Part shown: piece after piece, positions 9,501 through 19,786 of the stretch | How positions within the stretch are numbered: the first letter of the stretch is position 1 | Layout: every line of letters starts with the position of its first letter | NCBI GenBank assembly: GCA_902797185.1 | Contig: CADBRV010000044.1 | Location: forward strand, 1 to 35,068 | From: an uncultured Lachnospiraceae bacterium | GTDB lineage: Bacteria; Bacillota; Clostridia; Lachnospirales; Lachnospiraceae | Direction: 5' to 3' | Length of the DNA: 35,068 nucleotides | Position numbers and translations under genes: made by a program | Notes under the pieces: model-generated | Databases searched by the model: none | Told to the model about the DNA's origin: nothing | What the model saw: only the letters and a program-made list of their open reading frames with translations

Positions 9501-9722
9501 AATAATTCCTCCTGCAGTAATCCTCCAAACGGCAACTGCCCTGCCATGGGCTTATGCTATGAAGATACCCGCGCTGCACGCTTCCATCCTGGCTCAGATG
9601 GCATTTGCCTGCATGCGCAAACCCTTTTGCCCGTGCTGTGTTTTTCCATCCGGCCGGGGCTGCTTTAACCTGCACCCGCAGGTCCTTCCGGATATGCAGC
9701 ATCCTTCCGGCGAGGACGGCAT

Positions 9723-11378
9723 TTACAGCATGGCGTTCATTAATGCCGGGATCAGCTGTTTCTTCCTGGAAAGCACATGGGGCAGTTCGACGCTCCCATC
9801 CGCTGTTTCCTTATGGAAAGCGTCCTGGACTATTCTTTCCGCATCCTTGCCAAAATAAAGCAGGTCTGTGGACTCTTCCAGCACGTTCGTCAGCATGCAG
9901 AATACCATATCCAGGTGGAAGGCATCCATATGTCCTTCCATATAACTGGAAATCCGGTCTTTGAGCATGGCGCTGTCATCCTCTGTCATGACGTTGACCT
10001 GGCTTACGCCGTAATCATAATCCCCTGCCTGGAATTTTTTGAAGTCCTGCATGAGGATTTCATTCGTATTCCTGGCTTCAAAATTGCTTCCGGCCTTGAA
10101 CATTTCCATGGCATGGGCGTAAGGGTCGACCCCGGCAATTTTTGCCAGGCGCAGTGCCGCATTTTCATCCACCTTTGTGCAAGTGGGGCTCTTGAACATC
10201 AAGGTATCGGAAAGGATGGCCGAAAGCAGGAGCCCTGCGATGACAGGCGGGATTTCCACCCCGTTCTCATCAAACATCTGGGTAAGGATAGTGGCAGTGC
10301 AGCCCAAAGGCTGGTTGCGGAAATAAATCGGGGCCAGGGTCTGGATATCGCCGATCTTGTGGTGGTCCACCACTTCCATGATTTCCGCATTTTCAAGGCC
10401 GTCCACAGCCTGGCGGGTTTCCTGGTGGTCCACCAGGATGACTTTCCTCTTCTGCTCGCCGATCAGGTGGCGCCTGGTGATCATCCCTACATAATGGCTG
10501 TTGGCATCCAGCACCGGATAGCTCCTGTAACGGTATTTTGCCATGTCTTCCCTGACTCCGGTGATCAGCTGGCCGGTCTGGTAAGTAACCAGGTCATGCC
10601 TGGACATAAAATAGCTGACCGGCATGCTCTGCTCCAGAAGTTTGGAAACCGTATAGGTATCTTTCCCAACGCAAATGACAGTGCAGCCAATCTCCTGCGC
10701 CTTCTTTTTCCACCTGTCTTCAATATCATCCACCGTGCAGACTACCAGGCACCCTGCCTTGCATTCCAAGGCACGGCAGATCATTTCTTCCCTGCTGCTT
10801 AAGACGATGAGGTCACCTTCTTCCATCAGGCTTTCCATGTAACCCGGATCGGCAGCGGCAATCAGGATTTTGCCGGAAGTGTAATACCCCTCCGGGTTTC
10901 CCACTACGACCTTGCCGCCAATGGTATCTGCCATGGAACAGAACTTGGTATGGGCTTCGGAGATCATCCTGTTATTGATGGTTTCCATATAAGAAAGGGC
11001 GATATCCTCCATGGTGATGACGCCTTCGAGCCTGCCATGACGCACTACCGGCAGCGTGGAAACTTTCTGCCTGCGCATGCTCATCCAGGCTTCCCTTAAA
11101 GAAGCCGTCCGGTCAATCCACTCTGTCCGGTCAAAGTCCACATCAAAAACCCGTTTCGTCACATCATTCATGAACACAGGGGGCTTTACGCCAAACCGGG
11201 AAAGTACATAAGCAGTCTCTTCTCCTATGTCCCCTGCCCTGCATGCAATATAATGCCGGCCATCCTGCAGCTGGTTTTTCAGATAAGCATAAGAAATAGC
11301 CGAACAGATGGAATCCGTGTCCGGATTTTTATGTCCAATGACAATGACGTCATCATTAGACAGTGGTTTGAGTGCCAT
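9723..11378 (-). CDS. manganese-dependent inorganic pyrophosphatase with CBS and DRTGG domains
   Basis: Family II (DHH superfamily) pyrophosphatase that hydrolyses PPi to phosphate in the cytoplasm. Motif GHKNPDTDS is at residues 15-23 and DHHKIGD at about 338-344. Between them lies a regulatory insert: a CBS motif near 75-130, a DRTGG-like domain near 140-245 and a second CBS motif near 250-310. The 551-residue length fits the regulated CBS-PPase subclass. That subclass is known to be controlled by adenine nucleotides. The start at 11376-11378 (MALKPLSNDD) follows AAAGGAAA; the longer reading to 11462 runs into a B repeat. It appears to be a single-gene unit. Confidence 0.93.
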   Translation of the reverse strand: MALKPLSNDDVIVIGHKNPDTDSICSAISYAYLKNQLQDGRHYIACRAGDIGEETAYVLSRFGVKPPVFMNDVTKRVFDVDFDRTEWIDRTASLREAWMSMRRQKVSTLPVVRHGRLEGVITMEDIALSYMETINNRMISEAHTKFCSMADTIGGKVVVGNPEGYYTSGKILIAAADPGYMESLMEEGDLIVLSSREEMICRALECKAGCLVVCTVDDIEDRWKKKAQEIGCTVICVGKDTYTVSKLLEQSMPVSYFMSRHDLVTYQTGQLITGVREDMAKYRYRSYPVLDANSHYVGMITRRHLIGEQKRKVILVDHQETRQAVDGLENAEIMEVVDHHKIGDIQTLAPIYFRNQPLGCTATILTQMFDENGVEIPPVIAGLLLSAILSDTLMFKSPTCTKVDENAALRLAKIAGVDPYAHAMEMFKAGSNFEARNTNEILMQDFKKFQAGDYDYGVSQVNVMTEDDSAMLKDRISSYMEGHMDAFHLDMVFCMLTNVLEESTDLLYFGKDAERIVQDAFHKETADGSVELPHVLSRKKQLIPALMNAML

Positions 11379-11422
11379 GAATTTTTCCTTTCCGAATGTG
11401 TGATAGGTGCTATTTGAAATGT

Positions 11423-11540
11423 CATCGCCTGTAAGGCGATGACGCAGGCCACGCCCCCGCACGGAGTGTGAATTTTTTGGCGTGGCTCTCTTCTAATAAA
11501 TGTCATCACCCACAGGGCGATGACGCAGGCCCCTTCTTGC
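11423..11540. repeat. one full and one truncated B-type repeat upstream of the pyrophosphatase gene
   Basis: The full copy at 11423-11490 has CATCGCCT/AGGCGATG and then GCCACGCC (about 11449-11456) pairing with GGCGTGGC (11479-11486). This is a compensated version of the GCCGTGCC/GGCACGGC pair seen near 2.4 kb. The second copy from 11504 keeps only the first hairpin and then switches to CTTCTTGCGATAT, which resembles the end of an A element. This suggests deletion or recombination between units. Confidence 0.75.
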
Positions 11541-11566
11541 GATATAAGAGGCAATTCCGAACATTT

Positions 11567-11594
11567 ATTTTAACATACAGGGACGAAAATACAA
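11567..11594 (-). promoter_or_regulatory. possible sigma-A promoter for the pyrophosphatase gene
   Basis: On the minus strand TTGTAT (11589-11594) and TAAAAT (11567-11572) are separated by 16 bp in an AT-rich patch. The leader would include both B-type copies at 11423-11540. The -35 is imperfect. Confidence 0.35.
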
Positions 11595-11616
11595 TGCAGG
11601 CGCCCGAACATTTTAC

Positions 11617-11645
11617 TTGACAGCCTGCTTTTCTTATACTTTAAT
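11617..11645 (+). promoter_or_regulatory. sigma-A promoter for the symporter gene
   Basis: TTGACA (11617-11622), 17 bp, then TTTAAT (11640-11645) on the plus strand. The next plus-strand gene begins at 12011, giving a leader of about 360 nt. That leader contains two reverse-orientation B units and one A hairpin. A small AGCCT/AGGCT hairpin lies near 11720. Confidence 0.6.
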
Positions 11646-11773
11646 AGATAAAAGCGTTAAACTTTTAAGTGCTAAAGGATGGGCGCGTTAAAGTGTTGGC
11701 GTATTGGCTCATTTTCACTGAGAGCCTGCCGAAAGGCTGTCCATCGCTTGAAAACCTTGGGAAAACAATGGGA

Positions 11774-11987
11774 AAGCCGCGCATGAAAGGTTACGCTTCG
11801 CGTGATACGCATCCTGCGTCACCGCCTTGCCAGGCAATGACATCGAAAAATGGAGAGCCACGCCATTATAAAACGCACTTCGTGCGAAGGCGTGGCCAAT
11901 GTCATCACCCGAAGGGGGATGACATTGGACGATGCGGCTGGTACATCGCAAGGAATCCTCCCGCTGGCGCGGTTCCCTCCCTGCGAT
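11774..11987. repeat. composite repeat (B, B, link, A) in the symporter leader
   Basis: Reverse-orientation B units lie at about 11774-11843 and 11855-11925. In the second, GCCACGCC pairs with GGCGTGGC around an inner CGCACTTCGTGCG hairpin. They are followed by link1 (GGACGATGCGGC) and an A hairpin at 11945-11987, where ATCGCAAGG faces CCCTGCGAT. The A arm nearest the gene holds CCTCC (11976-11980). This can pair with GGAGG (11996-12000) of the ribosome-binding region of the symporter gene, as an alternative to closing the A hairpin. Confidence 0.75.
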
Positions 11988-12010
11988 ATTTAACTGGAGG
12001 AAGGAGAAAT

Positions 12011-13567
12011 ATGTTTCTAAAAGTTCTGATTTTATGTATCTTTTTTGCCGTCATTATCGGGGTCGGCTTCTACTGCAGGAAAGGCTCCGGGGATGTAAAC
12101 GGCTTTGTATTGGGCGGCCGTTCCGTAGGCCCGTGGCTTTCCGCTTTTGCTTACGGCACTTCTTATTTTTCCGCCGTCATCTTTGTAGGATATGCCGGGC
12201 AATTCGGCTGGAAATACGGTATCGCCTCCACCTGGATCGGGCTCGGGAATGCGGTCATCGGTTCCTTTATGGCATGGGCTATTTTAGGGCGCCGCACCAG
12301 GATCATGACCCAGCACCTGGATACGGCAACCATGCCGGAATTTTTCGGCGCGCGTTTTAAAAGCACAGGGCTCCGGGTTTTCTCGTCCCTCATTATTTTC
12401 GTTTTCCTGATTCCCTATACAGCATCCTTATACAACGGCCTCTCCCGCCTTTTCGGCATGGCTTTCCATATCGACTATACGGTCTGTATCCTGCTCATGG
12501 CCATCCTGACCGGCATCTATGTCGTTGCCGGTGGCTATATGGCGACCGCCATGAACGACTTTATCCAGGGATGCGTCATGCTGGTGGGCATCATCGCTGT
12601 CATTGCCGCCGTCCTGAAATCCAATGGCGGGTTCATGCAGTCGCTAGATTCCCTGGCAAAGGTCAGCGATTCCACTGTTTCCAGCACGCCGGGCATTTTT
12701 GCTTCCTTTTTCGGGCCGGACCCCTTGAACCTTGCCTTTGTCATCATCCTGACTTCCCTGGGCACCTGGGGCCTGCCTCAGATGGTGCAGAAATTTTATG
12801 CCATCGAGAGCGAAGGCTCTATCAAGAAGGGGATGATCATCTCCACGTTCTTCGCGCTGGTTGTAGCCGGAGGCAGCTATTTCCTGGGCGGTTTCGGGCG
12901 GCTTTACAGCTCCCAGATCGATGTGGCGGCAGACGGGTTTGATGCCATCATCCCGACTATGCTTTCCAACCTGTCCCCGCTCTTGATCGGACTAGTGGTC
13001 ATCCTGGTGCTTTCCGCCTCCATGTCCACCTTGTCCTCTTTGGTACTGGCATCCAGCTCCACTTTGACCATCGACGTCATCAAAGACCATGTCATCAAGA
13101 AAATGGACGAAAAGCGCCAGGTCATCTGGATGCGTGCCCTGATCGTAGTCTTCATCGCCATTTCCGTGGTGCTGGCAATCATCCAGTACAAGAGCAATAT
13201 CACCTTCATCGCCCAGCTGATGGGCATTTCCTGGGGCGCCCTGGCAGGCGCGTTCCTGGCTCCTTTCCTTTATAGCCTGTACTGGAAAGGGGTTACAAAA
13301 GCAGCCTGCTGCGTCAACTTCATCTGGGGCTGTGGCATCATGGTCATCAATATGCTTCTGCGCACCCACCTGCCGGTGATCATCCAGTCCCCCATCAACT
13401 GCGGCTCCATCGCTATGCTGGGCGGGTTTGTGATCGTGCCCATCGTAAGCCTCTTGACGAAAGCACCGGAAAAGGAGCATGTGGAATACTGCTTCTCCAG
13501 TTACCAGAAGACCCACGTGGTAAAAGAAAAGTATTACTACCCGGATGAGGATGAAGAAGAAAAATAA
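12011..13567 (+). CDS. sodium:solute symporter family protein (SSS family)
   Basis: An integral membrane transporter of 518 residues with about 13 hydrophobic segments. It most resembles the PutP/PanF-type SSS family, which couples uptake of small organic solutes to the sodium gradient. The family-typical N-terminal block FVLGGRSVGPWLSAFAYGTS is followed by YFSAVIFVGYAGQFGWKYG. The segment GTWGLPQMVQKFYAI near residue 255 is also typical. The cytoplasmic C-terminus is charged. The start at 12011 follows AAGGAG; a longer upstream reading only covers repeat DNA. It stands alone, so the substrate cannot be deduced. A bidirectional terminator follows at 13772. Confidence 0.88.
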   Translation: MFLKVLILCIFFAVIIGVGFYCRKGSGDVNGFVLGGRSVGPWLSAFAYGTSYFSAVIFVGYAGQFGWKYGIASTWIGLGNAVIGSFMAWAILGRRTRIMTQHLDTATMPEFFGARFKSTGLRVFSSLIIFVFLIPYTASLYNGLSRLFGMAFHIDYTVCILLMAILTGIYVVAGGYMATAMNDFIQGCVMLVGIIAVIAAVLKSNGGFMQSLDSLAKVSDSTVSSTPGIFASFFGPDPLNLAFVIILTSLGTWGLPQMVQKFYAIESEGSIKKGMIISTFFALVVAGGSYFLGGFGRLYSSQIDVAADGFDAIIPTMLSNLSPLLIGLVVILVLSASMSTLSSLVLASSSTLTIDVIKDHVIKKMDEKRQVIWMRALIVVFIAISVVLAIIQYKSNITFIAQLMGISWGALAGAFLAPFLYSLYWKGVTKAACCVNFIWGCGIMVINMLLRTHLPVIIQSPINCGSIAMLGGFVIVPIVSLLTKAPEKEHVEYCFSSYQKTHVVKEKYYYPDEDEEEK

Positions 13568-13620
13568 ATTTCTCCTATTCTATTTCCCTCACCGGGAAGT
13601 TCGAAATGGGATTGTAGCCA

Positions 13621-13719
13621 ACGGGCTGTCCCTTGCAGCGGCGATGCCTGTCCACGGGCTGTCCCTCGCAGTGGCGATGCCTGTCCACGGGCTGTCCCTC
13701 GCAGTGGCGATGCCTGTCC
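13621..13719 (+). repeat. three tandem 33-bp repeats after the symporter gene
   Basis: Copies start at 13621, 13654 and 13687 and differ by only a few bases; the unit begins ACGGGCTGTCCCT and ends GCGATGCCTGTCC. They lie in the 378-bp gap between convergent genes. That gap otherwise holds two hairpins and no gene. The end of the unit recalls the GCGATGCGGC...CTGTCC tail of the A element, so it may be a degraded relative. Confidence 0.8.
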
Positions 13720-13771
13720 GCAGGCTGCCTGCCCGGGCGCAGCTTCCCTGATCAATACCCCATATCTACCC

Positions 13772-13807
13772 AAAAAGGTCATGCCGATGATCCGGCATGG
13801 CCTTTTT
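13772..13807 (+). terminator. bidirectional intrinsic terminator after the symporter gene
   Basis: AAAAAGGTCATGCCG (13772-13786) pairs with CGGCATGGCCTTTTT (13793-13807) over 15 bp with one T-G pair and a 6-nt loop. T-runs fall at the right place on both strands, so it can serve the symporter gene and the incoming glycerol operon. Confidence 0.85.
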
Positions 13808-13867
13808 ATATAATAATTACCCTAATTTGCAATCTATGCCAGAAACGAAGCCCATTACCCGGACACC

Positions 13868-13903
13868 GGGCCAAAAGCGGATATCTGCTGCCGCTTTTGG
13901 CCC
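13868..13903 (-). terminator. hairpin downstream of the DUF1667 gene
   Basis: GGGCCAAAAGCGG (13868-13880) pairs perfectly with CCGCTTTTGGCCC (13891-13903). There is no U-run after it on the minus strand, so it may be a processing or stability hairpin ahead of the terminator at 13772. Confidence 0.4.
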
Positions 13904-13945
13904 TGCTGCCTTCCCTTTTGGCAAGGCTTCTTCCTGCCATTTTTC

Positions 13946-14308
13946 TTATTCTTCCGCATCCCGAGTAGCGATGACATCCACCCCGGTGCCTGCCACATCT
14001 TTTAAAATAATGTCTCCTCTGTGTACCGGCACATGGGCTTCCAGGCAGTTTAATTCCTTCATGCACTCTGCCATTTTATCCTTCGGGATATCCGTCTTCG
14101 TGCGTACCGGGAGGCGACGCAGGCGCCTGCTGTCCAGGCGCACCGTGCTGGTCACTGTGCGCTCCGGGGAAACGACTTCTTTCGCGCCATATTTTTCCCC
14201 GACCTTGCAGTTATTCCCTTCCATGCCCAGGACCTTTTTCCCGTCCAGTTTTATTTTTAGCTGGCAGCCCTGGGGGCAGCCGATGCAGGTTAAAATCCGT
14301 TCTTCCAT
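13946..14308 (-). CDS. DUF1667 iron-sulfur protein of the glycerol-3-phosphate dehydrogenase operon
   Basis: A 120-residue protein with CIGCPQGC (C8, C11, C15) and a fourth cysteine at C34. This pattern suits an iron-sulfur cluster. DUF1667 proteins are usually encoded directly after the two flavoproteins of the anaerobic glycerol-3-phosphate oxidation module, as here. No GlpC-type membrane protein is present in the window, so this small protein may be the electron-transfer subunit; that is inference. The start at 14306-14308 has GGAGGAA upstream and lies 3 bases after the preceding stop. Confidence 0.85.
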   Translation of the reverse strand: MEERILTCIGCPQGCQLKIKLDGKKVLGMEGNNCKVGEKYGAKEVVSPERTVTSTVRLDSRRLRRLPVRTKTDIPKDKMAECMKELNCLEAHVPVHRGDIILKDVAGTGVDVIATRDAEE

Positions 14309-14311
14309 CTT

Positions 14312-15580
14312 TTATTCCTCCTCAATCCGAATGACGATTTCCCCCGATCCGGCTTCCTGGAGCTTCTTTTTCTGCAGCACTACCTGCTCCATCTCTCCGG
14401 GAGCCATGATCCGTTTCTTCTGGTGGAGGATCCGTTCCCCGTCCAGGTAAACACTGAGAAACTTCCCCTTATATACATTGCCGACACGGAAGCGCACCGT
14501 CAGAAGGCCTTCCATCTCCTGCGGATGGATATAGGAAGGCACAGTATAACGGATGCCATTTTCCGGCTTCAAAGTAAAAAGTTTCTCCCCGGCTTTGTTT
14601 TCCCTGCCCTTCCGCTGCAGGTATGCGGCGGCTTCCCTGCCGGCCTGTTCCGCTTCCTGGGTTACATAATCCACCAGGTCATGGACATGGAGCACGTTGC
14701 CACATGCAAAAATGCCTTCCCGGGAAGTTTCCAGGCTTTCATCCACCACCGGGCCATTGGTTACCGGGTTGATTTCCACCTGGGCTTTCCGGGACAATTC
14801 ATTCTCCGGGATAAGGCCGCAGGACAAAAGCAGCGTGTCGCATGTAACCCTCTGCTTCGTTTCCGGCTTTACCTTGCCATGTTCATCTACTTCTGCAATT
14901 TCCACCGCTTCGAGCCTCTTTTTGCCTTCAATGGAAGATACGGTATGGGAAAGGAGCAGCGGGATGCCAAAATCATCCAGGCACTGGACAATGTTCCTCT
15001 TTAATCCTCCGGAATAAGGCATCAGCTCTGCCACCAGCTTTACCTTTGCCCCTTCCAAGGTCATACGTCTTGCCATGATCAGCCCGATGTCGCCGGAGCC
15101 TAAGATGACGACTTCTTTTCCCGGCAGGTAGCCGTCGATGTTGACCAGTTTCTGGGCGGTACCGGCTGTATAAATGCCGGCAGGACGAAATCCCGGGATA
15201 TTCAAAGCGCCCCTGGGACGTTCCCTGCATCCCATCGCCAGGATGACCGCCCCGGCTTTGATCTGGAACATGCCATTTTCTTCATTCATGGCAGTGACTA
15301 CCCGGCCTTCGGAAAGGTCCAGCACCATGGTCTTTAAGGAAACATCAATCCCGTCTTTTTTTACCAGGTCGATAAACTTGCCCGCATATTCCGGGCCGGT
15401 AAGTTCTTCATGGAACGTATGGAGCCCGAACCCGTTATGGATGCACTGGTTCAGGATGCCTCCCAGCTGCTCGTCCCGCTCCAGCACCAGGATGTCCCTT
15501 GCTCCGGCTTCATAAGCCGCATGGGCTGCTGCAAGGCCCGCGGGGCCTCCACCAATCACTACGATATCGCGGCTTATCAT
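14312..15580 (-). CDS. GlpB-like FAD-dependent pyridine nucleotide oxidoreductase
   Basis: A 422-residue flavoprotein with an N-terminal FAD-binding Rossmann motif (VVIGGGPAGLAAAHAA) and a second nucleotide-binding motif (VVILGSGDIGLIMARRM) near residue 155. A conserved CGLIPENELSRKA segment and an FAD-contacting GIFACGNVLHVHDLVD segment follow. This architecture fits the NAD(P)/FAD oxidoreductase partner of GlpA-like proteins. It probably passes electrons from glycerol-3-phosphate oxidation to a further carrier. Its ATG overlaps the TGA of the upstream gene (ATGA), so translation is probably coupled. The exact electron acceptor is unknown. Confidence 0.85.
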   Translation of the reverse strand: MISRDIVVIGGGPAGLAAAHAAYEAGARDILVLERDEQLGGILNQCIHNGFGLHTFHEELTGPEYAGKFIDLVKKDGIDVSLKTMVLDLSEGRVVTAMNEENGMFQIKAGAVILAMGCRERPRGALNIPGFRPAGIYTAGTAQKLVNIDGYLPGKEVVILGSGDIGLIMARRMTLEGAKVKLVAELMPYSGGLKRNIVQCLDDFGIPLLLSHTVSSIEGKKRLEAVEIAEVDEHGKVKPETKQRVTCDTLLLSCGLIPENELSRKAQVEINPVTNGPVVDESLETSREGIFACGNVLHVHDLVDYVTQEAEQAGREAAAYLQRKGRENKAGEKLFTLKPENGIRYTVPSYIHPQEMEGLLTVRFRVGNVYKGKFLSVYLDGERILHQKKRIMAPGEMEQVVLQKKKLQEAGSGEIVIRIEEE

Positions 15581-17019
15581 GCTCTTTCCTCCTTTGTCTC
15601 TCCTACAACCAGTTCCGCGCCCTTCCCGCTCTTTGTCAGCTCCTCAAAGGGGATGCCCGCTTCCTTGTTCAGCAGGTCCATGACCATGGGGCTGCAGAAA
15701 CCGGACTGGCACCTTCCCATGCCGGCGCGGGTCCTTCGCTTGATCCCGTCCAGTGACCTGGCCGGTATGGGGCGGTGGACCGCATCCAGGATCTCCCCTT
15801 CCGTCACCTGCTCGCAGCGGCAGACGATCCTGCCATATGCCGGGTTCTGGCGTACCAGGGCATTTCTCTCTTCCATGTCCATTTCACGGACCCTGGGGAT
15901 GCCTTTCCTGGTACCTTTCCACTGCGTTTTCTTTTCCGGATGCATCCGGTTTCCATAAATCCGTGCCACCATCTCTCCAATGGCGGGAGAAGCGGTAAGT
16001 CCCGGGGATTCGATGCCTGCCACGTCAATAAAGCCTGGTACATCCCGGGCCTCCCCGATCACAAAATCCCCGCCTTCCTCATGGGCACGAAGGCCGGCGA
16101 AGGAAGTGATGATTTTGCGGTAAGGGATGTCTTCCACGGTTTTTCCAGCTCCCTGCAGGACCTTGTCCAGCCCTTCCGCGGTCGTGCAGGTACCTTCCTT
16201 GTCTTCGATCTCGTCCGCGGTGGGTCCCAGCATCAGGTTCCCATGCACGGTCCGGGTCACCAGGATCCCCTTGCCCATCTCCGTAGGCTGGGGGAAGATC
16301 GTATGGGACACATGCCCGCCGCATTCGCTGTCCAACAGGCAGTACTCTCCACGCCGGGGGACGATATGGAGCTTCTTAGCACTTACCATGTTATGGAACC
16401 TGTCCGCGTAAACCCCTGCCGCGTTTACGACCCAGGCAGTATCAATAGAATCTCCATCTTTTGTCTCGATACAGAAGCCTGAAGGGGTTTTCTCTATCTT
16501 TTCCACTTCCGTGTCAAAGCGGAACTCCACTCCGTTTTCACAGGCGTTTTCCGCCATGGCGATATTGAGCTCAAAGGGGCAGACCACGGCAGCTGTAGGC
16601 GCGTACAGCACAGCGACGGCGTCCTTGGTAAGGTGCTTTTCCATTTTCCTTGCCTCATCGCCGGAAATAATTTTGAGCCCTTCCACGCCATTTTCCACGC
16701 CTCGGTCATAAAGACGCTTCAACGCATCCATACGGGCGCTGTCCGTGCAGACTACCATGGAACCGTTCCGCCGGTATGGGATATCCAGGTCCTTGGACAG
16801 CTGTTCCATCATCCTGCTGCCTTCCATGTTCAGCTTTGCCTTCAGCGTCCCCGGCACCGCGTCATACCCCGCATGGACGATGCCGCTGTTGGCTTTGGAT
16901 GTGCCGGAGCAGACATCCTCCTCTTTCTCCAAAACCAGGACTTTCAGGTTATAGCGGGAAAGCGCCCTTGCTGACGCGCTTCCCGTTACGCCTGCACCGA
17001 TCACCACGATATCATACAT
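15577..17019 (-). CDS. GlpA-like glycerol-3-phosphate dehydrogenase, FAD subunit with BFD-type [2Fe-2S] domain
   Basis: Oxidises sn-glycerol-3-phosphate to dihydroxyacetone phosphate. It has 480 residues from MYDIVVIGAGVTG (start 17017-17019, preceded by GAGGG). The FAD-binding GxGxxG motif is at residues 8-13. The DAO-type substrate fold follows, and the family segment CSGTSKANSGIVHAGYD lies near 37-53. The C-terminal domain holds cysteines at about 400, 402, 437 and 442, in the pattern of BFD-like [2Fe-2S]-binding domains. It is the first gene of a three-gene operon. That operon has its own promoter (17259-17287) and a leader terminator (17170-17224). The encoded GlpP probably acts on that terminator. 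Confidence 0.9.
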   Translation of the reverse strand: MYDIVVIGAGVTGSASARALSRYNLKVLVLEKEEDVCSGTSKANSGIVHAGYDAVPGTLKAKLNMEGSRMMEQLSKDLDIPYRRNGSMVVCTDSARMDALKRLYDRGVENGVEGLKIISGDEARKMEKHLTKDAVAVLYAPTAAVVCPFELNIAMAENACENGVEFRFDTEVEKIEKTPSGFCIETKDGDSIDTAWVVNAAGVYADRFHNMVSAKKLHIVPRRGEYCLLDSECGGHVSHTIFPQPTEMGKGILVTRTVHGNLMLGPTADEIEDKEGTCTTAEGLDKVLQGAGKTVEDIPYRKIITSFAGLRAHEEGGDFVIGEARDVPGFIDVAGIESPGLTASPAIGEMVARIYGNRMHPEKKTQWKGTRKGIPRVREMDMEERNALVRQNPAYGRIVCRCEQVTEGEILDAVHRPIPARSLDGIKRRTRAGMGRCQSGFCSPMVMDLLNKEAGIPFEELTKSGKGAELVVGETKEERA

Positions 17020-17169
17020 ATGTCTTTTCCCTCTTTCGCAAATAGTCCCGGATGCCGGGATATGAAATTGGCGTTCCAATCAGGCGGGGCGTATGAAATT
17101 CCCCGGCCCAGTCCGCGCGATACACGGCAGCTTGAAACACAGCTTCCCACATGCCGTTTTCCATCACGC

Positions 17170-17224
17170 AAAAAAGAGCCGAAAACAAAGCCTGCTTCCC
17201 GCAAGCTGTTTGTCTTCGGCTCTT
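17170..17224 (-). terminator. leader terminator of the GlpA-like operon (probable GlpP target)
   Basis: On the minus strand a 16-bp stem (17174-17189 with 17209-17224, one G-U pair) has an upper GCTT/AAGC extension. It is followed by TTTTTT (17170-17175). It begins about 30 nt after the predicted transcription start and lies 150 nt before the GlpA-like start codon. In Bacillus subtilis, GlpP with glycerol-3-phosphate prevents termination in the glpD leader; the same arrangement is seen here. It could also end readthrough from glpK. Confidence 0.85.
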
Positions 17225-17258
17225 ATCTCCACCTGTTTTATTACATTTTCCTAAACAC

Positions 17259-17287
17259 AGTATACATGATCCCGGGAAAAAATTCAA
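17259..17287 (-). promoter_or_regulatory. sigma-A promoter of the GlpA-like operon
   Basis: Minus-strand TTGAAT (17282-17287), 17-bp spacer, TATACT (17259-17264). Transcription should start near 17252, giving a leader of about 230 nt that contains the terminator at 17170-17224. The rest of the 17020-17432 gap holds no gene that I can support. Confidence 0.7.
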
Positions 17288-17432
17288 TCATCCATTTCCT
17301 ATTTCCCGTATCAGCAGGACACGTTTTTCCACCTTCCGGCATCTTCCATGCTATCTGGGCCTCCTGCCTGGACTATGCTGAAACGTGCCTGCATCCAACG
17401 GCTTCCCGTTTTTTCCTTTATACCGCGCAGGC

Positions 17433-19645
<2,213 letters not shown>

Positions 19646-19671
19646 CTTTCTGCCCTTCTCCTTCCGCATAT

Positions 19672-19786
19672 ATCGTAAGGAGGGACCCGCTTTAGCGGGA
19701 AGATCCCTTGCGATGTACCAGCCGCATCGTCCGCCGTCTCACCTGAAAGGCGATGACATAGGACGATTTGGAATGCGGCGTCTGTC
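19672..19786. repeat. composite A-link1-B-link2 repeat between fliB and glpP
   Basis: A hairpin at 19672-19714, link1 (GCCGCATCGTCC) to 19732, a shortened B unit (first hairpin only, 19733-19759), then link2 (GGACGATTTGGAATGCGGC and CTGTCC). The links are complementary apart from a TTTGGA bulge. The element ends exactly at the fliB stop codon and starts just upstream of the glpP ribosome-binding site. It fills the whole gene gap. Its AAGGAG (19677-19682) can pair, in the transcript, with the glpP SD complement CTCCTT (19658-19663). Confidence 0.85.

Noticed and set aside
9777-10802. 341-codon plus-strand frame
   Set aside because: Antisense to the pyrophosphatase gene; no family features.
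11715-11951. 78-codon minus-strand frame and similar short frames at 28988-29200 and 32840-33109
   Set aside because: All are translations of B/A repeats; their peptide similarity reflects the DNA repeat, not a protein family.
11669-12010. 342-bp upstream extension of the symporter frame
   Set aside because: Runs through repeat DNA; the transporter N-terminus and SD fit 12011.
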